A stretch of 64,000 nucleotides of DNA from Polytrichum commune. Lineage: Eukaryota > Streptophyta > Polytrichopsida > Polytrichales > Polytrichaceae. A program made the position numbers and the translations under genes. A model generated the notes under the pieces. The model saw nothing but the letters and a program-made list of their open reading frames with translations, did not search any database and was not told the origin of the DNA. Each line of letters opens with the position of its first letter. Position 1 is the first letter of the stretch. This document shows positions 11,898 through 22,739 of this stretch, piece after piece. The stretch covers positions 12,216,501-12,280,500 of the forward strand of contig OX485808.1 of the NCBI GenBank assembly GCA_950295325.1, given 5' to 3'.

Positions 11898-13736
11898 AGC
11901 TTGAGGGACCAAGGGGAATCCAAAAAAAATTGAGGGATTGAAAATGCTACAAAGGATCTTACATGACATGGAAGTCTTGTGGATAATGGTGCATGGTCTG
12001 TCAAGTTTTGCGTCAAACATGCGTCCAAGTGGTGGATCATCTAACACAAAACTAGGAGACCATGAAACCTTGAAATCTCATAACCCACCTTCAAAATCTT
12101 GTATTGGGTGGCAGGGTTGATATGAATAGGATGGTGATAGGATGCTTATTGAAGTAGTAATGTCTTTAAACTGCACTTGAAGAGTTGTGATCACATAAAG
12201 CTCAATTTTCTTTTACGGTGTAAGGCCCTTGGATGAATTTATAGGGCCCTCACATTTACATGGTCACGGCCATAGTGTAAAAATGTAACATGACACCTAA
12301 ATGTTCACACATACCTAGGTTTGCCCATATTGACCTAGTTACATGCATGTGGAATGTGTTAGGCTAATAAATTAGGTCTTGCATATGCAATTCAAAGAAG
12401 AATAAAGAGAAAATGACAACAATTTAGCATTGCATCAATGTTTTATAAGAGTAAAATTTGGTTCACAACACATGCTAGGGGGGGGGGGGCACAAAAAACT
12501 TGACCTCTATAGATTGTGGTTGGTTCCTTTTAATTTGAATGCACGAGTGTAATTTTAGGTTGCTGAACCAAATAAAGGGTCAATTTGCCTAAAATTGGTA
12601 AATCCCTAAGATGTACAAATTATGTTTTTACCTTCTCCTTTGGTAGGTGTTGTGAAAGTTTACCCAAATCAGAGCATGTTATTCACATATTGAGTATCCA
12701 TAAAGTGCTAATGCAATCCCAATGATTGTACTCTAAGGTACATGGTCCTATTGTGGGCACACGCAGATTTGACTATTGGATAGAATCAAGAATCGTCTCA
12801 TCCAATTAGCAATTGCGGTCATGGCAAGTTTCAGGGCAAATTCTTGTGACACCTACCACATGGGGTGGTGAAAATATGAACAAAAACATTGTATATCATG
12901 AAAAGTTGTATTTCCAGCCCGTTTGACCTCTACATCGAGGTCAAAGCATGGTCAGAGATCCCAATCGAGTTCAGTGGGACTCAAATGACATGAATTAACT
13001 ACAATATTTGCACGAGGCAAGTTTCACCACACCCCCGATGGTAGGTGACATGAACTGAAATTCCAAATTCCAAGACCAAAATTGAGGGAAAAAAAACAAT
13101 AAGATGTCAAAACGACAATTTTCTTTCTCATGAAGTGATCCTGTAGCCCCCCAAACCCCCAAATGTATGAACTGTTGAATCGGGAACGGTGTCTAATCAT
13201 TCACACACAATCCAAATGCATTGCGACACATACCTTTTTGTGTCCTTTCTCACCTACAAACCTTGGCAAAGTTGGCATATAACTTAACACTCCAAATATA
13301 GGTGTTTGATCAAGAAGAGTGGCCACATGAGACCCACATCCCTTAGATCATGCTTGTTTTGTAGCCACCCAATCATTTATGGTTGAAATAGTTTCATGTG
13401 CACCTAATCCGTGCCCTAGGTACTAGTGGTATGATGCGTACACTTGTACACATGGATTGGATCTCCAAGTTGACTCGGTTGCTTCCCAAAATGCAGTTGA
13501 ATGAAATACAAACCCAATGCTTCGAGCATAATTTTGTCGAATGTTGTCAGCAAAGTCAGGTGATTTTTATTGAATACCTAGAGCTACATGTATACCTTAT
13601 AATGAGGATTTTGTATTTTGTTACACGACTAGGAGGGTGTGTTCGAAGCTCATCTTGTTTAGAATATCATTGGGTCTATATACCATCCATAAGCCCTTCA
13701 AATTACCATGACATCAATATGGTATGAGGTTGATAG
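11898..13736. other. gene-free interval with one R1 copy
   Basis: It contains an R1 copy at about 13190-13345 and a G run at about 12478-12489. The open frame at 13398-13727 has no recognised domain and is not called. Confidence 0.5.
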
Positions 13737-14243
13737 CATGTTGGGTGTAAAATAACTCAAAATAATTAATCATAACTTTTTTGAGAAATTATTGGGTTAG
13801 ATGGTCCAAAATTTCATGCATTTCGATTATTGGGATTTGATCATTTGATTTCTACTTCATCTGAAAAATCATCAAAATGCATGAATTTTAGGGGTATTGG
13901 TGTGTTGGAACAACTCAATCCAAAGTCAACAACTCACAACTAACAACACAGCCTGCCACACGGGGTCAACTTCACATTCACTCGTTAAGTATTGAACTAC
14001 CCAAATTCAAGTCAATAAAAACCTTGAGAGCATGCAAAGTGTGCTAGAGAAGTGCGTGTGTGGGTAAGCAAATCTAAGGTGAGGTGTTGCCATGTGAAGG
14101 CCGTTAGATTTGCTATGTGCTCAAAATGAAAAAATACACATATACATATTTACCTAATTTTTCATGAATGTTTTTGCGAATCACCAAAGCCTTTTTAACT
14201 TGATTAATTATTGGGCAAAATATACCCAACATGCTATCAACCT
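13737..14243. mobile_element. TIR element, about 507 bp
   Basis: The left end AGGTTGATAGCATGTTGGGT is the exact reverse complement of the right end at 14224-14243. Pairing continues imperfectly to about 45 bp, including AATAATTAATCA. No target duplication or coding frame was found, so the superfamily is not assigned. Confidence 0.65.
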
Positions 14244-14786
14244 ACTGTAACGTTTTGAGTATACAAAGATTCTCTCCCTGACAAGTGTCAATATTGAGTA
14301 GAATTACAATGTTGATACCAACTAGGTAAGTTCTTTTGATTATAATAATGTTATAATGGTGTACGAATAGCATGCATTCACTTATACCGGTTTAACATTT
14401 GGTATAAGATATGTTGGGCCCACAAACCTCGAAGAATGCCATTGATTTATTTTATTTTATTTGTTATGTACACATCTTTATAACGGAGGTACATGGTCGG
14501 AGGCACGAAGATGCATGGATACCATGAAGATGACCAATCTATTATACTATTTGGAGACATTGAACGGTGATTGCACATGTGTTGAGGCCATTGATGTTTA
14601 GCCTTTCCAAATGGTCGGTTATCAACAACCGTATGTTGAGCCAATGGTGCATGAATGGCCCAAAACATTAATTTATGTTGAAGTGTTGTAACTAGCCAAG
14701 ATGGTGTGGGCCCAAACTAGTTCAATTCATAAGGATGGGTTATCCATGTTCACTTTTTTATATTGAATATGTTTGTAGTAATTTGT

Positions 14787-14978
14787 TCTTTTTCTTTTTC
14801 TTTTTGAGACAGAAGGCCGACAGGCCAATGCCAAAGTACATGAGGCAATTGACCACCTGGCAAGTTTTCCGTCAAGTAGAGAGGAGATTTCACAGCCGGG
14901 ATTCGAACCGTCAACCTCTTCCTTAAGATTTGGGTATCTCTCCACCATCATCCGGTAGTTTAAGGTCATCTCGGACCA
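14787..14978 (-). mobile_element. tRNA-derived SINE with 12-bp target duplication
   Basis: Read on the minus strand, the unit has a tRNA-like head with a good RNA polymerase III B box (GGTTCGAATCCC at about 14895-14908 on the complement), an unrelated body, and an (AAAAAG)n tail. It is flanked by a perfect 12-bp direct repeat (ACAAATTACTAC on the minus strand; 14775-14786 and 14979-14990). A tRNA-type promoter, an A-rich tail and a long target duplication are hallmarks of SINEs mobilised by LINE machinery. The A box is weak. The perfect duplication suggests a fairly recent insertion. Confidence 0.85.
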
Positions 14979-15169
14979 GTAGTAATTTGTCTTTCATTGG
15001 CACTAAGTAGCTTGGAATTATATGTAATAATTTTAAATTGGACGAGGATTCAATTTTCTTACGATTACAGTTACGATATAGATATATCTTTTGAACTTTA
15101 TGAAACATAACAAAAATTTGACGGTAAGTTCCATTATTTGTAAGAGGTTATAATATTGTGTACACCATA

Positions 15170-15530
15170 ACCTCTGTAATGTTGCCCTCTGTAATACCAC
15201 TCCCTCTCTTATATCCTAGAACCCTATGGAACGGATGTGATTAGTTTAAACCTCCCTCCTTTTTGTCACGCTTCCCTCTCATATATCATGGTTTCCGACA
15301 TTAAAATAGTCCATCAAAGAATTCAAACCACATGCTCGCACGCATCAGGTTGTCATCATTTTCATTATTGTCATTATTGCAATGATAACTTTGTCTTATT
15401 CCATAATGTCACATGCTACACTAATTCTCTATTTACACACATCCATGCGAACAATACATGCCTCCTTAATATCACGTGCACTTTGGTGGCCACATGCTTT
15501 ATATTAGGGAGATTAGAGTACACCTAAGTG
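15170..15530. repeat. Dispersed repeat family C, copy 1
   Basis: This ~360-bp stretch aligns in the same orientation with 47050-47400. Shared blocks include ATATATCATGG, ATTCCATAATGTCACATGCT and ATATCACGTGCACTTTGGT (the second copy has ATATCACATGCACTTTGGTT). Neither copy keeps a common open frame, so it is a non-coding dispersed repeat of unknown class. Confidence 0.6.
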
Positions 15531-15968
15531 GCAATCGAAATAAATGGTGTACTTCAAGAACCACACTATCGATATTTTGGTATATATATCCACATGTCAC
15601 CCCAAATACTTGAAACAAAAGGGTAACGAGTACACATGGCATGGTGTGCCTTTGTTGCATGATTCCATTTGACATATGGAGACCTAAATGATGGGGTAGT
15701 AACCCTTATCCCATAAGCGGTGTTGTGGCAATTGGGGTGTGTCTATGACGACTATCTAGGAGGATCCACCTAGATCATAGATTCTAGGCAAGTGTCCATA
15801 TAATGTGGCCCATGTCCACACATTCATCACCCCTCGACCTCGAGAACTATACACCTTTGCTTATATATAAGCTTCATCCATTTTGACCTCGTTACAAAAA
15901 TAAAGCGGCTATGGCTCATTCTCTCATGTGCATGGTAACGTGGGGTCCAATGTGGTGGGGTTGAGTGA

Positions 15969-16369
15969 CTACACTACATATTGTGTTTAGTGTCACCACT
16001 TTTCTACTCATCTTGCCCAATACTAATTGTCAACCGCACATGTAGTGTCACCAACACTAAATGCCAACTGTAACATTATTTGGCATTCCTTGTTAATGCT
16101 TTTGGGCATTATAGATTTACAATGTTGCAATTATTGTCACTTGCTAAGTGATTTCTCATCCACATTTCAATCATTCATGACTATATTTCATTACAACTAT
16201 TTTAAGATGCATAATATACCAAACTTTGTTTCAATATTTGGCATGGATTTCATCCAAATTGCAATCATCCAGTCAATATTTGTGAACTTATTCACAAGAA
16301 GTGTCATTAGGAAACTCATCAAATTGACATAGAATACCATATGACACTAAAGACAATACTTAGTGTACT
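15969..16369 (+). mobile_element. MITE, family B copy
   Basis: It begins CTACACTACATATTGTGTTT and ends with GACACTAAAGACAATACTTA then GTGTA, approximately inverted repeats. The interior matches 57771-58132 (for example CTTGTTAATGCTTTTGGGCA against CTTGTTGAAAAGCTTATGCA, and ACAATGTTGCAA in both) and the reverse complement of 18383-19254. The frame at 16027-16332 is a by-product. Confidence 0.75.
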
Positions 16370-16535
16370 AATCGACTATTCAAATGGTAAGGAGACCCCA
16401 CAAGGTGAGGGCTCAAAGCCCAATGTGCTCGAAACCATGTTAATTTACCTCTATTGATACTATTTTTCAAATGCTCTTAGGCCCTTGTAGTGACATGGAC
16501 AATGCCCATGTAAAAATATACTTAGCACACACTTA

Positions 16536-17083
16536 GGGCCAAGTTCCATGTGCCGGTCCCGGTCCGTTTTTTAAATGGGTGAGAAACGGGTGACATCATC
16601 CAAAAAATGGGTGATGTCACCCATTTTATGGAGGGGTACTTCTATGTGGGGTGCCGGTTTTTTTCGATTTCCTACTTTCTAACTAAATTTGGTGAGTGAT
16701 AAGATATGACACTTTATGAAGGTCACCGGCAATGAAGGTCACCTAGATTCTAAAAACATCATAAAATACATGTTCCCTAGGAGTACTCCTCAAAAGAAGG
16801 GATTAGAAGAACAAAGTGGCCTTTAGTATCCAAGGGTGTACCCTAGGTGACCGGACGATCCGGTCACCGGAGCTTTCTAACCGGCACATGTCCTTCTCGT
16901 TACCGTTAGGACCGCCGGTCCTTTGGCACCCGTTCTTGCACAACACAAAATGTGGGACACCCATCCATGGGGGGTACCGGTCCTTGGGTGAGAAGGATGG
17001 GCACATGGCACCACCCTCTTTTCACCGCCCCACCCATTTATTTTGAAAAAAACGGACCGGGACCGGCACATGGAACTTGGCCC
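16536..17083. mobile_element. PIF/Harbinger-type element (TTA target duplication)
   Basis: The terminal inverted repeats are perfect over 37 bp (outer end GGGCCAAGTTCCATGTGCCG) at 16536-16572 and 17047-17083. They are flanked by the 3-bp direct repeat TTA (16533-16535, 17084-17086), typical of PIF/Harbinger and Tourist-like elements. The 548-bp interior is GC-richer than its surroundings and encodes no transposase, so it is non-autonomous. Overlapping open frames on both strands at 16803-17071 are incidental. Confidence 0.85.
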
Positions 17084-17086
17084 TTA

Positions 17087-18382
17087 TTGTTATACATGTG
17101 ATGTCCATAAAGTTAGTGTTGTTGGACTAGTATTTTTAATAATTTTTAATAATACCGATCATATATCTATAATGAGGATTTCACATCTTTAACCTAGTAG
17201 GGTACGGGTATTTGACAATATTTGTAATTTTGATATTATTCAAGTCATATACCATGCAAAAATGTGCAGACTTAGGTGATATCATCGTAGCATTGATATG
17301 GTAGTGGATGATATTGACTCAAAGAATAACTTGGGAACACAAAGATTGCCTCCCCTTGACATACCCACCAAATATCAATATTTGACTAGTATTACAATTT
17401 TGATACCCATGGCTAGGTTCTTTGATACCATTATGGATGTTGATGACTGATACGATGCATCCCCCTATATACTGGTCCAACCTTGGTTCATACATTGATA
17501 TGACTTCTTGGGTACATTGGGGATGATCCTTTTCTGTGGTTGTCTGTGGATGAGTTGGGGCCAGTTGTGGTGGGATTACTCTAGAGGGCACTTTGTTTCA
17601 TCTTTCCTAGTGCCAAATGTAGTTTCCACGTGGAATTTTAGACAATCTCAACCAATGTAGGATTGACACATGGCAAAACTCGAGTTCATGTACCCCACCT
17701 ATGGAGTGGGAGGTTTTTAGGAGAGCACACGTGACATGTTCGTGAATGTTATATACCGAGAGCATAGAGACCACACAAGGTATAAAGTAGGTGCTAGTTT
17801 TGTGTATTTTCATGGAATATTGGCCATTGGATGCCCACGACTCACCACGTGCATCTAATGGTCATTATGGAATGTAATTTCCATCACAAGGATCGGTTTG
17901 TGCACATCATTTAGAACTTTCTACACGATATGTTGGATGAAGTGGCATTTTTCTTTTGAGTGAGGTGGACATGCTTGAATGGGTCGTTCACCTAAGAAGC
18001 TTTGAAAAGAGGACATAATGTCATCGTGATGGAGATTATGTAGACACAACATGTCAACGAGCATTTTAAGATACTCTAATCGGGTACCATTTTTCACTTG
18101 GTTGCACATGACATCCAAATACAGGCCCACTTCCAAGGTTTAAGAGATATAGCTAGTTGGATGGATCCACTCCACTTGTACCATACCAATGGGGTTGCTC
18201 GATTCCCCAATGGGGTTGTTTTCAATGTGCTAGATATTGTTGACAATTCAATATAAAAATTCATCATTTAGAAAGTTATTGAGACCGCTTTTCATATGAC
18301 ACTTTGACTCTTTTCATGGATGGAGAGAGAGAGATTGTGTGAATAAAGAACGCTTCACGCTTGATCAAAGTCGGAAACTCAT
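17087..18382. other. gene-free interval
   Basis: Only a short segment at 17616-17687, shared with the LINE-flanking sequence at 6071-6150, is recognised. Open frames at 17319-18136 have no known domain. Confidence 0.5.
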
Positions 18383-18715
18383 CACACTAAATTTTTATTA
18401 ATTTTTAGTGTCATATGGTGTTGTATGTTATTGTGGTAACTTTTCTAATGACCATTCTTATGGATAAGTTTGCAAGTGTTGTCATCCCGGCTTACTTTTA
18501 GTTCATCTAAATGCCAATTACTGAAACAAGGTTTGGTATATTTTGAATCCTTAACAATTGTGTACTGAAATATTGTCGAGGATGATCAAAATTTGGATGT
18601 GAAAAATTCACTTAGCAAGTAACCCTAAACATTATAAATCATGTGATGCCCACTTTGTTTTACAAGGAATGACAATAATGTTAGGTTTACATTTAGTATT
18701 GGTGATACTACACAT

Positions 18716-19179
18716 CAGAGCCCAACATTTTCCTTTTTAATTGCACCCATACCCAGACCATGCCCATCAACAGTGACCTATGCCCACCCATGCCCACCCA
18801 TAGCATGACATGTGCACACCCATGCCCACACATAGCATGACATGTGCCCACCCATGCCCACCCATGCTATTCAAATTGCGCCCATGTATTCAAAAATTGT
18901 GTAATGTGTCTTGTATGATTATGTAATTGTGCCCCACCCATGCCCACCCATTATAATATCAAACCCATGCCCACCCATGAACAATAATATCGCAGTCATG
19001 CCCACCCATGCCCACCCATGAACAATAATATCGCAACCATGCCCACCCATGCCCACCCATGAACAATAATATCGCAGTCATGCCCACCCATGCCCACCCA
19101 TGAACAATAATATTGCACCCATGCCCACCCAAAACCCATGGGCATGGGCATGGGTATGGGCACCCAATGTAGGGCTCTG
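18716..19179. mobile_element. hAT-type non-autonomous element carrying a minisatellite
   Basis: The ends are CAGAGCCCAACATT and AATGTAGGGCTCTG, a 14-bp inverted repeat with one mismatch. The 5'-CAGAGCCC start is typical of hAT termini. A perfect 8-bp direct repeat CTACACAT flanks it (18708-18715, 19180-19187). Nearly the whole interior is a GCCCACCCAT-type minisatellite. It encodes no transposase. The exact duplication within a known host element makes both borders certain to the base. Confidence 0.93.
18780..19135. repeat. GCCCACCCAT minisatellite with 41-bp higher-order unit
   Basis: The basic unit is GCCCACCCAT. From 18979 a 41-bp unit (GAACAATAATATCGCA plus a linker plus two GCCCACCCAT units) repeats with starts at 18979, 19020, 19061 and 19102. 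The long minus-strand frame (18996-19217) only reflects the repeat. Confidence 0.92.
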
Positions 19180-19626
19180 CTACACATGCAGTTTATGGTC
19201 AGTCTTGAGCAAGACAAATAGAATCGGTGACACTAAATACAACATTTAGTGTAGTAAACGGGAGATGGGTTTATGGAAATGGTAACGATTTATTTATCTA
19301 ATAGTGGGGGGAGGTCACAAATATTGTTTGTTCCTTTTGGGTTTCCCATGTACTAAGTTCCGTAATAGACCCTTGCTCATGCCTTACACTTACGTCAAAC
19401 ACCATCCATGTACTTCTATTGCGCATCCAAGTGTGCCTTTTTCGAATGTGCATGGGGTGTACTCCTCCCTTGAATGGTTATGGTACGGGATGTATTCAAA
19501 TCCAAGTTCCGGGTTGATTTGAGAATTTAGAGGATAAAAAAAACCCTCACTTTTCTATAATGGGATTTTTTAAAAAAAACTTCAAGAAAAAGTATACGAG
19601 TGACTATAAATCGAGTTCTCTACCGT

Positions 19627-20116
19627 AAGGGCCACTTCACACACGAGCCAAGAGCCATGACCATGAAGTTGTGAGAGCCCGAAAGAAAGTGTCCAAAGGC
19701 CATCCCAAAACACCTCCAAAATCATGTAGTGTGGTCACGGATCCTCAAGCGCAGTGTGAAGTCATATGTGACCGGGCCCTCAACCAAATGTTATTTCAAT
19801 GCGGGTCCTCATGCATGATAAAATAGAATAAGTCAACAGTTGTGAGCGTTCATAATGCCATGGTCTCCTGGTTTTGTGTTAGGCCTACCTCCAAGAGGTG
19901 GTTTTTGAGACTAGTCCAAGTGACCATGAAACATGATCCATTTGATGCCATGTAGGAATCCATGTAGACTTGACATCCATCTTGCATTCACATACTCCGT
20001 TGGTCCCTCAAGTGTGGTGTGAAGCGAACTTGGACCGGCTCCGCCTTTTCCACCAATGAGAGTGCTTGAAGTGTAATGGTCACGGGCTCTCAGTCTCGTG
20101 TGTGAAGTGGCCCTTT
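19627..20116. mobile_element. TIR element with 21-bp TIRs
   Basis: AAGGGCCACTTCACACACGA(G) at the left pairs perfectly over 21 bp with CTCGTGTGTGAAGTGGCCCT(T) at the right. The GGGCC terminus suggests PIF/Harbinger, but the flanks do not give a clean 3-bp duplication. A diverged relative lies at about 32650-33145 in an MCTP intron (shared GGCC...TGATCATGAAATTGTGAG and AATGGTCACGGG...CTC ends). It has no coding capacity. Confidence 0.7.
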
Positions 20117-22244
20117 AGTATCTTGAATGGAAATGGTAGATATATACTAGTATCTTGGGTATGAATACGAGGTAGATGTAGAAAACTATTGAATGATGGG
20201 AACCTTGTGAACTACTTGCACTTGTTAATCCTTAATGGTCACCGAGGCCCCCGACGACGGAGCTTTGGGGACAAGGATTTTATTATCATTGTTGTTAACT
20301 TTGGTTTATTTCTTAAATCTTAACACGTGAGTGTGACAGGGCATTGAGTAAGCCAAAGATGAGATCCACTAATCACATGAGGCATTAAGTACAAAACAAC
20401 ACTTTTTGGCCATTTATAGTTGTTGTGTAAGAAGGGTGTAAGAAGGGTGTAAGAATGGTTCGATAAGAGCATCAAGTTTGGCGAATCATTGTGGCTAATG
20501 TATTATATACCCACTTAACGAGGTGGTGTGAGAGGTGTTCAGTGTTAAAAGGTGAAAAATACCCACATTTCTATTGAAGACTCTTACATCTTATAAAACT
20601 GATTTTGAGATGGTTTTCACTTAACAATCCAACAAAAGTGGAGTCCCTTATGTGACACCAAAACACCCTTGAATGTTGTAATGCACTTTGACAATGTATA
20701 AATGTCACCAAAAAACCATTTCTAAGCTTTTTTGATGGGCATGTTTTGTAACCCATTTGTTAACTCCGAGGAGTGGATTCTTTATGCCATGTATGAAGGG
20801 ACATGAGTGTTGAAAGCGTGATTATTTGAGGCATTAGCATACATAGTATATATATATAAGGAAGAGGTATTGTTTTTCTCTAGTGTGTACATTTAAAATA
20901 GCTATTTGAAAATTTGAAGTATAGGTAGATGTACAAAAGGTGCCCTAAGGTTTCGGAAAAAATTGACAACATATGTGCTAGTTTCATGTAATTTGCCTTG
21001 TTTCATCCAATTAGTTTTTGTTTTAGGATCAAATTTTGTTGAGTTATATACTATGAATGAAAAACCGACATTCAATGACCTTCTTAATGACTTGTATACG
21101 TAATAAAGGCCTATGTAGTTCATGGTTTATACTTGTGCATGCAGTGGAGGTATTTATCACATTAAATTGAAATGCTTGGTATAAATACACGAGTCCATTT
21201 TCTAGCCTTTTATAAGTACGTATACAATTTTTTTACTCTACACGATTCTTGTATATAGGGGGTTTATTTCATATTCACCCATGCACATCATTTAGGTTTC
21301 TAGCGAAGGGTCCACCCTCCGGGTTGCTAACCCAAGGTTATTTTCTTGAAATTTTCCCCAAAAGGCAAGAAACTCAAAATAAGCAAAAATTGTGGGGTTG
21401 TTGTTATAAGGACCACTTTACCTTATACACATGCATCACCTTTGTACATGTACTTACACAAGCAAGTCTTGGATTCTTTAGTAAAGGCTTAGGATCCATG
21501 GCTTCTGCATAAACTCATCCATTGTGGATGAAGGGGCTGCAGTATAAAAAAGGTCTCCTACAAGATTTAGGGTTGATTCATTTCAATTGGATACCACTAC
21601 ACTAATTCAAGGTCTTTGACTTTATTTTTGAAGTCAAATTGTTTAAAAATAACCAATAACATATTATAATATAATTCATTGCGTCTTCATCTTCACAATG
21701 GATGCGTTTATGTAGATACCACAAATCCTTAGCCTATAAAATGACTATGTTACCTATGTATCATGACCAAGTACATCCTAGTCATGCACGTGTAAGGCCA
21801 TGATGTACCAATCCCACTTGATTTTCGTGGCGCCTATGTAAACTCACCATCATGAGTGCATGGGTACGTCGTATAAAAAAAAAATCCCCTATTAATTTTC
21901 TCTATTAGAATTATTTGGGGTCTTTATTGTCTTTTCTGAAATCACAAATTTATAACCATACGTTATAAAGACATAAATAATTGATACGTTTTAACCTTCA
22001 TGTTACATGAGTTTATGGAGACACCACAAATCCCTGGCCACATTGGTCCTTACAAATTTATTGACACTTAGAGGCTGAGAATGACTTTTCGGTCACCTCT
22101 GTCCGTCTATACCAGTGTACACATTTATGTTATAGATTGTATTTCTATGAACAAGGGACACGTGGACAATTGAATGTTGTGTTAACAATCCCAACTTAGA
22201 TGCAATCATTAGATCCATCATTAGATCCATCATTAGAGGTACCT
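20117..22244. other. gene-free interval
   Basis: No gene or dated element is recognised. Short local duplications occur at about 20430-20460 (AGAAGGGTGTA units) and 22205-22235 (ATTAGATCCATC units). Confidence 0.5.
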
Positions 22245-22705
22245 ATTTTTGTTATTAAGTTGTTGAATTGCAATGGCATTTTTATTCTCCATGGAACCAA
22301 TCGCAACTCGTCCAATGCAACTCACGGCGAGAAAATATATACATAAATCATTGTGCTTGCCAACTGCAGGTTTTTGGTTGTCGATTCTCCTACATCGGTA
22401 ACTCATCCAAAGGAAATGCCTGAACAAACTAATATGGTTGCCAAATGGAGGTCATTTGGTTGTTGATGTGGTGAACAAATTAACAACCAAAAAACCTCCG
22501 GTTGGCAACCAAAATGATTTGTTTATGAATTTTATCGACATAAGTTTTGATTGTCGACTGGAGAGGTTTTTGGATACGGATTAGGGAGAATTGAGAAACC
22601 AAAAGCCTAAAGTGGGCAACCACAATGAATTATTTATACATTCTCTCGCCATGAGTTGTAATGAACAAGTTACAACAGAGGGTTGGGAATGGACAAGCTT
22701 TGTCC
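22245..22705. mobile_element. Fold-back element with about 105-bp arms
   Basis: 22280-22390 is the approximate reverse complement of 22585-22700. Shared landmarks are CAACCAAAA, GGCAA(G/C)CACAATGA, TTCTCGCC(G/A)TGAGTTG and GAACAAGTT/GGACGAGTT. A partial third arm is at about 22488-22570 with its inverse at 22433-22470. It would form a long hairpin if transcribed. Exact ends and target duplication are not resolved. Confidence 0.6.
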
Positions 22706-22739
22706 TAGGGCGCCCAAGGCACATGCATACCGCAAGCAT

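Larger units (their letters stand above)
18383..19254 (-). mobile_element. MITE, family B copy, interrupted at 18716-19179
   Basis: The outer parts (18383-18715 and 19188-19254) align in order with the reverse complement of 57771-58132, ending TACAACATTTAGTGTAG. Without the insertion and one copy of its 8-bp duplication the element is about 400 bp, the same size as 15969-16369. The uninterrupted equivalent of the insertion site is visible at 1774-1897 (GGTACACATGTGGTTT). Confidence 0.85.

Noticed and set aside
18996-19217. Minus-strand frame rich in Gly, Trp and Met
   Set aside because: It is a direct read-out of the GCCCACCCAT minisatellite.
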